Below are positions 28,967 through 39,745 of a stretch of DNA of 64,000 nucleotides, one piece after another. The notes beneath the pieces are model-generated. The model was not told where the DNA came from, ran no database searches, and saw only the letters and a program-made list of their open reading frames with translations. The position numbers and the translations under genes are program-made. This stretch comes from Hyaloscypha bicolor E. Its lineage: Eukaryota > Ascomycota > Leotiomycetes > Helotiales > Hyaloscyphaceae. The stretch spans positions 120,104 to 184,103 of the forward strand of contig NW_020194664.1 of NCBI RefSeq assembly GCF_002865645.1. The letters are read 5' to 3'. Numbering within the stretch: position 1 is the first letter of the stretch; the number at the start of each line of letters is the position of its first letter.

Positions 28967-29206
28967 CCCGTGATACCCCTTTTCGCCACGGTACAGGGAT
29001 ATTTAGCCGCAAGGAAGGCTTTCCCCAAGGCAAACTTGAGCGGCGTGCATGTAGGTCTCACCATCCCGCCTCATGGTCAAAATCAGGGACCCCTAGTCAT
29101 GAATACTTCCTTGTCAAAGAGAACATTATTCCCTCTACTAACCGAAAGAAACTTGCAGGCATGATATGATATAAACCCGTACTTGAAATTTCTCCCGGGG
29201 ACACGA

Positions 29207-29506
29207 AACTCGATTGCTAGGTGAGAGCGCGGAGAAGGTCCACACAATAGAATCAGAGGAGGGAATACCTCGGGCCAGAATCATCAAACCTCAACACCTA
29301 AACAACGCGACGGCAGCAACGATCGAAATTCTTCCTCTTGAGGCCACAGCACCAGAAGAGGGGAAGGCCGGCCAAGAAAGTGTCATGATAAATGATGCGA
29401 AAATTGAGCCAATTATTGAGGCAGATGAGGTGCCCTTCGTAAAAACAGAACTTCCATGGACGAAGACGCTGGTTTCTATCAGGATCGTGATAGCGGTTAC
29501 GATGAG
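29207..29506 (+). pseudogene. 5' part of LaeA-like methyltransferase pseudogene (exon 1 and upstream)
   Basis: This non-repeat sequence lies between hAT-1 and hAT-2. An ATG at 29,456 opens 17 codons, MDEDAGFYQDRDSGYDE, ending at a GAG|GTACTT donor (29,507). Acidic DRDSGY-type stretches are common in the N-termini of fungal LaeA-like methyltransferases. The intron would run 29,507-29,557, resume at 35,367 after hAT-2, and end in TAG, giving 54 bp without the transposon. The next exon at 35,370 continues in phase (NTTSDGS). A second, out-of-frame open stretch from about 29,214 is acidic and may be an older coding part or 5' leader. See the entry for 35,370. Confidence 0.55.
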
Positions 29507-29919
29507 GTACTTATCCCAAAACTAATCTACACAATGTGGTCAATATACTGACGTGAACAGTGTGGGAAATGAGTAGAGTAGAGTAGAGTAGTGGGCCCTA
29601 CTCATATTCTACTCAAATAAATTTCTCACTACTCATACTCTACTCAATACTCTACTTAATACTCTACTCAACTACTCTAGAATATTCTAGAGTAGTTGAG
29701 TAGTACGCACGTGATATTACACGTGATCTCTTTAGCCTAATTGGGTAAGGCTCCGGGATAGCCCGAGTCTAGTACTACTATACTACCTAATTAAGTAGTA
29801 GCAAGGCTTGGTAAGCAAGGTAGAACCTCAATATATTCTTAGGCTTCCTCGACTATTAAGGGCAAACTCTTCTCTCAAGATACTCTTATTATATCTAAAT
29901 TATATAATAGACTTAATTT

Positions 29920-32900
29920 TCTCTATATTATTCTATATACAGGCCACCCTAAGTAGTTGGCTCACAGGGCTTCTTAAAAAAAACTAGTTACGTAAGGAAT
30001 ACTAGAATTGCCCCCTTCTAGGAAATTATATATTAGAATGTAATTATATCCAAATCCTTAGGACTTAGCTTAGAATAAAAGAAGAGAAGCTCAAGTATCT
30101 TTCTCTATATTTTAGTAGTTCTGGAATATAAGGGGCTTTTATTATAATTTTTTAAAGCTCGGGGGGAAATCTAAAGCTAGTAGTTCTATAGAAAGTACTA
30201 AGAAAGAAAACCCTGGCCTTATATTACTTTCCTTTCTTTCTTCTCTTTATTACTATAAATCCTTCCTGCTTTTATACTTCCTATAAGTAGAACCGGCCTG
30301 CTTCTGACTTTATTATAGAGCGGGCTAAGCTATATAAAACTTACTCTTATTATCGAGTTTATATTCTTTCCCTTTTCTGGCTTAATTAACTAGTTAATAG
30401 GCCCGAAATACTAGTAATTATATCTAGTAGTATCTTGCCTTATAAGAACTTAATTCAAATACTCTTTCTTTCTCCCGGTAATAATAACGGTTAATTATAG
30501 ACGTTTCTATAGACGAGCCAGTCTTATAATACTAGTGACAGATCCGTTAACTATCTATTATAGCCCTAGTTTATATTATAAAGAATTCTCTTATTAACTT
30601 ACCTATTATATAGCCTCCTGTCTTTTTCTCTTACTTCTGGCCGGCTCTTGTATATATAACCGGTCTGCTTATAAGTTACTATATAGCTTATAGAGCCCTT
30701 TATTTTAGTTATATAAATAATTGCTTTAAGGCCTATTATAAGAAAAGTAATATTATACTTCCTCTAATCTATAAGCCTTCTTTATACTTCTCTTACCTCT
30801 TTATAAGTAATAACTCGCTTTACCGGGCTTTCCGGACAAATATCCGGATATATAATTATACTTTTGCCTTTATATTAATTAGTTATAAGAAGAATGCCCG
30901 GATTAATTTCTCTTATAAGATCTAGTACTTTCAGATTTATAATAAGCTCTTTTATTTCTAAGGCCTGCTATAGCCTACTCTATATATCGAATCTTTCTTT
31001 ATATAGCTTTTCTTCTATAACCTACTCTTTATAACTAATATCCGGGCTACTAACTTCTCTTACTTAGATTATATAATTCTTTTATAGCTTATAAATATAT
31101 TTACGAACTATAATCCGTTTATTATAATCTATAAGATAGCTTGCAAGTATCTTATAAGCTAGTAAACTAATTTCCGGATCTTATTTAACCTATAAATATA
31201 TTTAATTCTCAAATTAAATACGGATTATTATTATAAGAACCTTTTTATAAATAATAAGATTACTATTCTAATTTCGGACAAGTATATAAATGCGAGCTAT
31301 TATAATCTAATACTAATAGTTTATAAGACAGGCTATAAGTATTTATAGATATATATAATATATATATTATTTTATTATATCTTATTTTTCCTATATAGTA
31401 ATCCGGGCTAGTACTACGAATTATAATTATAGAACTATACCGGAACTTACTAGTAAATATAGCTCGAATAATAGGCCTTTTACTAGTACTATTTCTATAT
31501 TTATCTAGCCTTTTCCTTATTCTTTTATACTAGTTACTTTTTCTAGTAATATATTATTAATATATATATTACTTATAAAATTACCTTACTTAACTAGCTT
31601 TATTTATACTAGTAGAATATCTATATAAATATTTATATAAGATTTATAAATATTCTAATTTATAAGAATATTTATATAAATAATATTAGTTATTATTTTA
31701 TTATTTTATCTAGCTTTATAGGTAATAATTACTTTATATAGTAGCTCTTTTAAGACTTAATAGCTATTATATAATACTTTAGTAAGCCAAGCTTTTTTAT
31801 TACCTTTATAGCTAACTTATACTAGCCTGAGATTATAAATTATCTTTTAAATAGGTAATAAATAATTAACTATCCGGATCTTCTTTACCGGATCTTTATT
31901 CTAAAAATAAGAGAGCTCTTTATAAATCTTAAGAACTATATTTTCGAATAATATATAGGCCATATCTATATAATTAAGTACTAGAAGTATAGCCTTTTAT
32001 ATATATATCTATTCTTATTTCTTAGGAGAAATACCGTTTTCTTAATTCCTGATTTAGTTAATGAGATAGTTTATACCGAGCTCTTAGACTTATTATAGGA
32101 TCCTATAAGTAAACTTATAGCTATAATTACTAGTCAGATATTTTATAGGTTATATAGCCTTAATAATAATTAGAAAGCCCTGTATATAGTCTATAATATA
32201 TCTATAATCCCGCTTATATATTAGAAGAGGTTTTCTAAGATATTTATAGCTATAATAATTATTTATAATAATAGATATCCCGAATACTAGTATTAGAATA
32301 ATAGTTATATATTTATAATCTATAAATCAGGCTTTCTAGACTAGGAAATTGTCTGTAATAACTACTAGATTATTTCATATAACCTATATTTCTTCTAGAA
32401 GTTCCGCTTATATATTAATATTAAGGTTTATATATCTATATAAATATATTTATAAAGAAATAAACTATATAATTATAGCTATTTCGGGAATAAATAATAA
32501 GATTATCTAGTATCTCTAGGCTTAATATATAAGCCCTATAGAGGCTTTCTAATACCTATTTAAATACCTAATATATTTGGAGTTTTCTCTAGTTTAATAT
32601 CTTATAATTCATTTTCCTAGATAATATATAATCTGTTTTATAGCTAATTTCTTATTCAAATAAGTTATAAACCGGGCTACAAATATCCGTTTAATTTTAA
32701 TAGCCTTTTTTAAGTATAATATAATATATAAGAACAGCTACTAGTATTTCTATTATAAGTTCCTATAGTATTTTATATAGGTTACTAAGATCCGGATATA
32801 GAAATCCTATAAATAAAAGTATAATATTAGCTATATTTATTATTATAGCCTGGTTTTAAGTAAGTAGTTCTATTTATAGCTCTTACTAATAGTTATATAT

Positions 32901-34963
32901 AGTTCGTAGTCTTTTAATAAGCTCTATTTAGTTAAGAATATCTATTATTCTATATATTATATTACTTATATTACTTATAGCTTAGTAAAAAATAATTAGA
33001 AATAGTTCTAATATTTAAATAAGGCTATCTAATTAATAACCGGCTATGGTTTATAGATATTCTTTCTTATAAATATTTACTAGTAGCTAATTACAAATAT
33101 ATAAGTAATCTAGAACTAGTATAAGAAATATTTCTATAATAACTTGGCCTATAAGCTCGCCTATAATTCGTTAATTAACTTCCTATTACCCTTAGTTAAT
33201 CCTTATTATAATTATAGCCTCTTTTTATTTAGTCTTGGCCTTATAGATCTTTAGTAAATACTTACGAATATTGCCTTACCTGAGAATACCTTTAACTAGA
33301 CTATAAGCTATTATATAGCTAATCTATAAGTTAATTATATTTATAAGACATTACTAGTAACTATAATATAAGCCTAGCTAAATATAACTAGTACTCTTGC
33401 TTTTAGATAATTATAGTTATAATTATAAATAATTTATAAATGGCTTACTTCTATTTATAGAACCCGAGCGGAACTAGTAAGATATTTCTCTATAAGACTC
33501 TTTACTATTATTATTATAACTAAAGTAAGGTTATTCTATATATAGTATTAATAGGTATTATAGCTTTTTTTCTCCCGAATAAATATATATCTTACTTCTA
33601 GTTCCGGATTCTACTCGAGCTTAATAAGTTATTTATAAGTATAATTACTAAGATAAGCCGGTTCGGGGCATTCTTGTAATCTATAGATCTAATTATCTGG
33701 GACAAGATACCTATATAATACAAGTACTACTTTAAGGTAATATACCGGCTAATAATTAATTTATAGTCGGTTACGAATAATATTCTCTTTAGAGAAATAC
33801 CTGTAATTCTCGGAAAGAACTTTACCCAGATCTTACTAGTAGTCTTATATAATTTATAGGCTAATATAGTACGGGCCTGTCTATAGTAAATATAAATCTG
33901 GCTATAGCTCTATTAGTTATTATTACGGATTAATATACGGGTCTGTAATAACCTGTTCGAGTAGGATTTTATAGACTAAATTAGTAGTCTTCTATATAAC
34001 TTGTTTCTAAACGGGCAGATTATATTTTTGCCTTTTATCCTATATACCGGGTTAGTTATAGACCTAATTAATTATATTTACCTATAAAAGTAACTTTTAT
34101 AGGCCCCGTATAATTACCGGGCCTTTAGTAAATAAGTAATTCTATTAATTCTAAATAATATAGTTTATAAGCTTAACTAAATAATTCTAGATATATTTCC
34201 TAGTTAGAAATAAATATATTTTATAGTAAATTTGGCTAATATAAATAAGGCAGATCCTGAGATTACTAAATTACTTCCAGAGGTTTTATAAAGTATCTAT
34301 TTACCGGATCTACTTTTTTCTAAGCTATAATTCAAGATTAATATACCTGTAATATTCTTGCGAAATCTCTATTTATAGAAAGGGCTTTATAACGGGTTAC
34401 AAATATTGATTTATAGCTTTGGGAGGTTCTCGATTCGGGTATAGCTATTAGATAGTAATTTTAATAACTAATTACGGATAATTCTACGGATTAAGCTCTA
34501 GTTAATAGATTAGTAACTATCTTTTATACTTTCCCGTAAGCAGTTTCTACTTGCTTTATTCTTTATAATAACTATTAATAAGTTATAAGGCCAATTATTT
34601 AAGGTAATAAGAGTGGATTTATAATTACCGGTCTTTTCTTATAGCCAGTTCTATATAGTAGCCTTATAGGTAATCTTATAGGCAGGGCTTTATATTCTTT
34701 TACTCTCTAATATAAATTATACGAGTAATATAGTATATCCAGAAATATTACAAGGTTTTACTTAGCTTTTGACTTACTTATAGGCTATTTTTCTTCTTAT
34801 ACCGTCCGTAAAGAGTCTATAAAGAGTTCGTATCTAATTTATATACTTAGCTAAAAGCCTTTATTATATTTCAATTCTACTCGGGACAAGTTTAGGGCAA
34901 ATTATTACTAGCCCCGGAGCTTGTATAGGACCGCTAGTAATAATTTTAGTAAAGCGGCCCTAA
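29920..34963 (+). mobile_element. Helitron copy 1, RIP-mutated, inside hAT-2
   Basis: Begins TCTCTATATTATT right after an A-T in the hAT transposase and ends at CTAA (34,960-34,963). A hairpin-forming GGACCGCT...AGCGGCCC precedes the end by a few bases, as in Helitrons. About 5.0 kb, with no target duplication. On the plus strand, relics of a Helitron Rep/helicase are readable. Near 31,750-32,000 there are LYQPEIINYLL and then the LLYIYIYSYFL strip, which sits where the HUH motif should be. From about 33,450 a Pif1-type helicase follows (see its entry). Most changes are CpA to TpA, while CpG and CpC are largely kept. The exact 3' end is uncertain by a few bases. Confidence 0.85.
31740..34760 (+). 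pseudogene. Helitron Rep-Pif1 helicase relic
   Basis: Helicase features appear in order. A damaged Walker A strip occurs at about 33,461-33,495, one base out of frame, followed by IFLYKTL. Then come ILYIVLIGIIAFFLPN, DLIIWDKIPI (Walker B, DE replaced by DK) near 33,690, FREIPVILGKNF near 33,800, LRNLYL near 34,360, and TINK-QGQ near 34,567-34,595. These are the conserved blocks of Pif1-like helicases of fungal Helitrons. Upstream, HUH-Rep-like blocks lie at 31,740-32,700 (IKYI-KYIYKE near 32,440). Many TAG/TAA stops replace Gln or Trp codons, so the protein is dead. Confidence 0.8.
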
Positions 34964-35369
34964 ACTCGTAAGAGTACTATTAAGATAATATCTTGCTTAA
35001 AAAGCTGAGGGTTATTTAAAGGCGAATTAGAAGAAGTAGAAAGAGAAGAAGAAAAGAAGGAAAAGAAAGATTTCGAGGACGGAAATCTGTTTTTTATAGA
35101 AAAAGTTAGTATTTAAATAGCCTTATATAAGCTCTAGTTTAAATTATATGCTATTACTTAATGGGTATCTTATTTATTAATTAATAATTAAATGAATACC
35201 GATTTACTATATTTACTTGACTACTCTTGAGTTACTCTAGAGTAGTACTCTGCTCTACTCTACTCAAGTACTATATTACGCTACTCAAACTCTACTCTAC
35301 TCTACTCAAGACTACTCTAGAGTAGCTTGAGTAGCTTGAGTAGTTTTTGCCCACACTGGACGTGAATAG

Positions 35370-36260
35370 AACACGACGTCAGACGGGTCATTGGTAGGTT
35401 TGTCGATATACCGCTTCCTCCACGGACTTGGCCATAGATGCCATTGAAAAGGAGACACACTGGTAGCAAACGACGAAATCGAATAAGATCGTCTCGATAT
35501 GGCACACCACGTGTTTAAGCTAGTGCTCAACAACTGACTCATGGCTACAGCACTGTCAGATAGTGGCCTAAAGATCCTCGATGTTAGGTGCGGAACTGGC
35601 ATATGGGCGATTGATATGGTCGATGACTATCATAAGGGTGGACAGGTCTCCTATTCAGTCCCCCTGGGTACGTCGTAATATCGAATCCGAGATCGATGAC
35701 GTGACAAATATATGGCTGCATCCAGACGGCTCTTTCGATTTTGTCCACATCCGGCAGATGGCGGGCATAATTCCGACTGGCCGAACCCACTCCAAGAAGC
35801 ATTCCGAGTCCTCGAACCAGGTGGTCGTATCGAAGTCTCAGATGTTCGCATGGAATTCGAATGCCCGGATGGTGGTGACTCTGCCGCTCTAAAGTGGAAG
35901 CGCCACTCTCACAGCGTGGTGGTTCAAGCGAGATTTTATTCCGTCGCCGAAGATTGGGGGTTGGCTTAGGGATGTCAGATTTCATCTCAACGACCCAACG
36001 ATCAGATTGTGCCAATTGGCGTGTGGCCTAAAGATGCTAAGCCCAAAGAGATAGGGGCTTTGTGGCTGAGTCAAATGCTAGAAGGTGGAATGGAGAACTA
36101 TTCAATAGCAATGTTCACGAAGTCTGGATGGCACCTGATCGAGGTTCATGCACTGATGGGAAAGGTTCGAAGAGAGTTCCTGAATCCGGGGATTCATGCT
36201 TTCATTAGAACGTATGTCCTTTCTCGTTACCCTTTGCCGAATTTACTAATTTTCCAAAGG
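35370..36260 (+). pseudogene. LaeA-like S-adenosylmethionine methyltransferase pseudogene, main part
   Basis: Starting at the acceptor TAG (35,367-35,369), the frame reads NTTSDGSLVG, then VANDEIE*DRLDMAHHVFKL, then ILDVRCGTGIWAIDM (motif I, expected DVGCGTG), SPIQSPWV, EIDDVT, FDFVHIRQMAG, LQEAFRVLEPGGRIEVSDVR and SGWHLIEVHALMGKVRREF. These are the ordered blocks of the fungal LaeA/TAM methyltransferase family. It is broken by stops at 35,445 (TGA), 35,484 (TAA, where the family has Gln) and 35,535 (TGA), by frameshifts near 35,640 and 35,770, and by loss of the first motif-I glycine (AGG at 35,586). The CAA-to-TAA and GGG-to-AGG changes look like RIP or its spread from adjoining repeats. 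With exon 1, the ancestral protein was about 310-330 residues. LaeA-like enzymes regulate or modify secondary metabolism. Confidence 0.85.
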
Positions 36261-36269
36261 GCTAGGCAA

Positions 36270-36948
36270 TAGGGTTGCTGGGTTGTATCGTTACCCGTAA
36301 TAACGTAAAAAGGTTCCACCATTACGTACCGTAATGAGCTTTTATCGCTACAGCACGTGCTTTTTCTTAGGGGGGATTTTCGGGCTTTTCAGGGCTTTTA
36401 GAGGCCCTTTCTGAGATATTTTAGGCTTTCAAGGGCCTAAAATCAGGGCTTGCCGAGCTTATCTCGGCTAATTTAAGGGTCAAGAGCGAAGCAAGAGACT
36501 ATACTATATTAGGAGATTCTTATTACTTTTCAGGCTTAGCTCGCCTTAACCCCCTTACCTAATGAGGCTAGGGTATTACATGACTGCGGCGAGTACAAGT
36601 AGTGGAGGGTCTTTGAGGTCTTTGCAGTGGCGGCAATGGGCGAATTGCGTGGGTTGTCCAGGTTTTTTTTTCCAGGGCTCCTTTTCAAAGGCTTCGTGAA
36701 CCCAATTATGTTTAAGAGCATACTGAACGTTATTACCTCCCATTTTGTCGATTATTTTGGTATTGATGGTTAATAATTAGGAGAGATGGAGAATTCAAGA
36801 GAGAGATTTTTTACTGCCGCTTGCTTACCGCTCGCCGGATTAGGCTAGTACGTCACATGACTGTAATGTAAGGTGTAAAATGCTTTTATCGTTACATTAT
36901 GGTGGTAATAATAATATACTTTTCTTTTACAATAAAGTAGCAACCCTA
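36270..36948. mobile_element. 679-bp hAT-type MITE with target duplication CTAGGCAA
   Basis: Ends are TAGGGTTGCT (left) and AGCAACCCTA (right), a perfect 10-bp inverted repeat. Flanks are identical 8-mers, CTAGGCAA at 36,262-36,269 and 36,949-36,956. The interior has no credible coding frame, so this is a non-autonomous element mobilised by a hAT transposase. CTTTTATCG(C/T)TACA occurs near both ends (about 36,340 and 36,884) as a subterminal motif. The CAGTG ends of hAT-1 and hAT-2 differ, so it belongs to another hAT family. It is inserted at the 3' end of the methyltransferase pseudogene. It is not RIP-mutated. Confidence 0.9.
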
Positions 36949-36956
36949 CTAGGCAA

Positions 36957-37339
36957 GCTAATGCCGTTGTCTAGATGGTTTTGCAGGCTCCAAGCCGAAA
37001 GACATGTGAACTCGGCTTAAATGAAAGGTTTACTTCATAGCTATAATATAAATTATGTTACTACTAGAGATATCTTACGATTTTAAATTACTAAACTAAA
37101 ATTTAACCGTATGCGGGGATTGTGTCGTACCGAAAGTCACAATGAGCAGATGCAACCTCTCGGACAGGAGGTCGACTAAGGGGAAATTCGCGCACGGAAC
37201 TTCTCGGCCCGTTGTGGTGGTTGTTTTGCATTCGGTTCCTGCGTCCTGAAACTGTCACAAACCTTAATCCCTCGAACGGCGACAGGAAGTGTGCCAAGTG
37301 AAACTCTAACAATAAACTCTACCAATTGACAGAAGTCTA
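36957..37339. other. Intergenic region between methyltransferase remains and MFS gene
   Basis: It may begin with the last intron or 3' end of the methyltransferase, since TTTTGCAG at 36,979-36,986 is a good acceptor, although the sequence after it does not clearly continue the family. The remainder is upstream of the MFS gene. Reverse-strand frames at 37,103-37,370 have no recognisable content. Confidence 0.4.
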
Positions 37340-37358
37340 ACTGGTCACAGTGACCAGT
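37340..37358. promoter_or_regulatory. Perfect 8+3+8 inverted repeat upstream of the MFS gene
   Basis: ACTGGTCA-CAG-TGACCAGT, 259 bp before the MFS start codon. A perfect 8-bp dyad with a 3-bp spacer is the form expected of a dimeric transcription-factor site. The factor is unknown, and a chance palindrome cannot be excluded. Confidence 0.4.
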
Positions 37359-37616
37359 CAGTCGTCTCAACGGTCCATGCGTCTCATGGGGATCCTAGTG
37401 CAATGCCAGCATTTCAAGACTCCGGGGAAGCTGATGCCAGCAGCTCCATTCATAGCCTGAGGCATCTTTCGATTTACCCCTCGTATCCTGTCCCGCCCGG
37501 TAAGTTTTAGATATGAATGCAAGATATATAATTCATGATTCCCCACCGCGCGACTCCACTTTGTAGCCGAAAATCATTAATAACTATTGTTTGGACGAAC
37601 CTCGCATACAACAAAG

Positions 37617-39408
37617 ATGACAGCTTCCATTCTGCTAAAGCATGCGTCCACTGACCTGTCGGGAAGCGTTTTTCTCATCGATGGTGCCGGGAAAATTTTA
37701 AGCCTACCAATACCCTCTCGCTCTACTCGAGACCCACTGAATTGGAGCACTCGGAAAAGAGGATTTGCTATCTTCAGTTTGATCTTCTTTGCGACCGTTG
37801 GTCTCACACAGTTACTTGGTCTGAGTCTGGTATATACCAGCATTGCAAGAGAATATTCAACCGCCGTATGTCCCTCAACTGTGACTGAGAGCTTTGTATT
37901 CGATTTGCTGACATAGCGCGCATGGCCTTAGGACGTAGCTCCCTTTCGTCTAGAATGGTATATGACAGCACCGTCATTGGCGATGGGTCTCGGAGGTTTC
38001 TTATGGGTTCCTCTCTCCCTCGCCATTGGTCGTAGACCCGTTTTCTTGCTCACATCCTCGATTTTGGCGGTGGCAACAATATGGGCATCATTCACAACAA
38101 GCTTTCAGCAGATATTGGCCGCAGTATGTTTACAAGGACTGGCAGTGTCTTTGAGGTTTAGTAGCGTAAGTTTCATCCCACAACCTGGATTGACTTGAAA
38201 AATTCTAACAGCACTAAAGATGCTTCTGATGATCATCGATTTAACCTTCATCTATCAACGCCCTCAAGCTATCGCCATGGTCTGGTCTCTCGTCACGATC
38301 TTCCCCCTTGCCTTTCAAGTTGGAATTCCCGCCATTATCCAAGTCGAATGGAGAACGTTTTATCGCATGATGATTGTCCCATGTGGCGCTGCGTTTCTCC
38401 TCGCCTTCTTCTGCTACCCAGAAACATATTTCTACAGACCAGCCATCGCTTTCAATGGACACGTCCTCGTGCAAAGCGCTACAGAGAAGATCCAGATATA
38501 TGAGGGCTGGGAAGAAGTCCCAGGGGGTAAACCATTACCCAACCAACCCTTCCAATCTCGATGGAGGAGATGGATGAGCGAATACAACTTTCTAACGAAA
38601 ATGCCTGGAGGGTGGAGGAATATGGGCGTTTGCTACATTCAAATCGTCATGGCTCTGACTAATCCGCTTATCGTCTGGGTTGCATTGCTGAATCTACTCA
38701 TCTTCGGTGGAACCATTGTCATCTTAACAACCTACGCAAGTCTTCTAGTACATCCACCGTACGCTTTCTCGCTCCTACACGCGTCACTCAGCAACCTCGC
38801 TATCGTCATTGGTGCCCTTCTCGCGTGGCCAGCTGCGGGAATCATGACCACTCAGCTTTGTCACCGCCTCGTCATGCGCAATGGAGGAGTTCGGGACGCG
38901 GAGCACTACCTCCCAGCCTTCATCCTGCCGATTTTGTCCGCCCCGGCAAGTCTAGTTATCTATGGGTTCGCAGGAGAACGGGGGTGGCACTGGTTTTGGA
39001 TCTTCTTCTCTATGGGCTTGAATTCCTTTGCGTGTGTTACATTGTTCACTGTCACTACTCTCGTAAGTAAACTCCTCTGGGTCTCGCTTTTGAAGTAACT
39101 GGGACTGATTCGCACACTTTTAGTGGGTCACAGAAGCCTTTCCCCGTTGGGCAGCTCCCGCAATGGTCATTGTTGGCAGTGGAAGCTACGCAGCCAGTTT
39201 CGCTTTAAGTTTTGTCATGACGCCACGGCTAGAGTCGCAGGGCTTTGCCAGAACAATGTGCCTCATTGGGATCCTGATCTTCGGCGTTGGATCGTTTGCA
39301 TTCCCAGTGGCGATGTGGGGACGGAGATACAGATATTACGTCTATGGAAAGTGGGCATTGCATGAAGGCGGCTCGCTGCGGCCGCAGGTTAGAGATATGG
39401 AGGTATGA
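37617..39408 (+). CDS. Major facilitator superfamily transporter (DHA1/HOL1-like)
   Basis: Four exons join in frame, all phase 0: 37,617-37,865, 37,932-38,165, 38,220-39,062 and 39,124-39,408. They encode 536 residues with about 12 membrane segments. The N-terminal strip TRDPLNWSTRKRGFA resembles the DPLNW motif just before TM1 of fungal drug/polyamine efflux pumps. Later blocks are PLSLAIGRRPVF (the loop 2-3 signature position), LTFIYQRPQAIAMVWS and the C-terminal TPRLESQGFARTM. The introns are 66, 54 and 61 bp; the second uses the AAAG acceptor at 38,218-38,219, because the earlier CAG would give a stop. The first ATG at 37,617 has A at -3. The reading frame is intact. With the methyltransferase and P450 it fits a small metabolite or detoxification cluster; the substrate is unknown. 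Confidence 0.85.
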
Positions 39409-39745
39409 GGATGCTTCCTGAAGTTATGTATACGCATACAGTTTTTGTCTGGGTCGGCAGATTGTTTGGCAAGGTGTAAAAACGTCTAAAGAATGATGTT
39501 TGATTCCTTTTCACTCGAAATCTTATTATGATAGGTTATTTAAGCTCGGCATAATGCCTGTGGATAAATAGTAGTCTATATTTATTCTTTGCACAGAGTT
39601 ACTTATAATATTTGGGCCTTTATTAAAGCCGATTTAACAAATCTTAACACGAGTCTTGCAATTGGTGAGTGTTGTTGAGATGGCAAAGCAAAAGGTCGCA
39701 TACAACGTCTCTCAGACGACTATCCATTTTACAGTAAGAATTGAA
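39409..39745. other. 3' flank of MFS gene
   Basis: No gene is seen. The stretch lies between the plus-strand MFS gene and a minus-strand MFS remnant, so it should hold their converging 3' ends. Confidence 0.4.

Larger units (their letters stand above)
29558..35358 (+). mobile_element. hAT DNA transposon 2, internally deleted, carrying a Helitron; target duplication GACGTGAA
   Basis: The ends are CAGTGTGGGAAA (left) and CAGTGTGGGCAAAA (right, reverse strand). They are flanked by identical 8-mers, GACGTGAA at 29,550-29,557 and 35,359-35,366. Removing the Helitron leaves about 757 bp: both ends, the 5' subterminal region shared with hAT-1, and only the transposase C-terminus. This is therefore a deletion derivative that could move only with help. 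The transposase relic reads SQDTLIISKLYNRLN at about 29,870-29,916 and resumes after the Helitron as KSTIKIISCLKS near 34,969. A 34-bp perfect palindrome lies at 29,667-29,700, and GAGTAG motifs crowd both ends. Confidence 0.93.

Noticed and set aside
28919..29164. 81-codon frame starting in the hAT-1 right end
   Set aside because: It begins inside the transposon repeat and lacks a domain. Chimeric by position.
35584..36015. 143-codon reverse-strand frame over the methyltransferase
   Set aside because: Antisense shadow. The plus strand carries the ordered methyltransferase blocks.
36270..36948. Tc1/mariner-type element with TA duplication
   Set aside because: The flanks share the full 8-mer CTAGGCAA outside the TAGGGTTGCT ends, which fits hAT better than a TA target.
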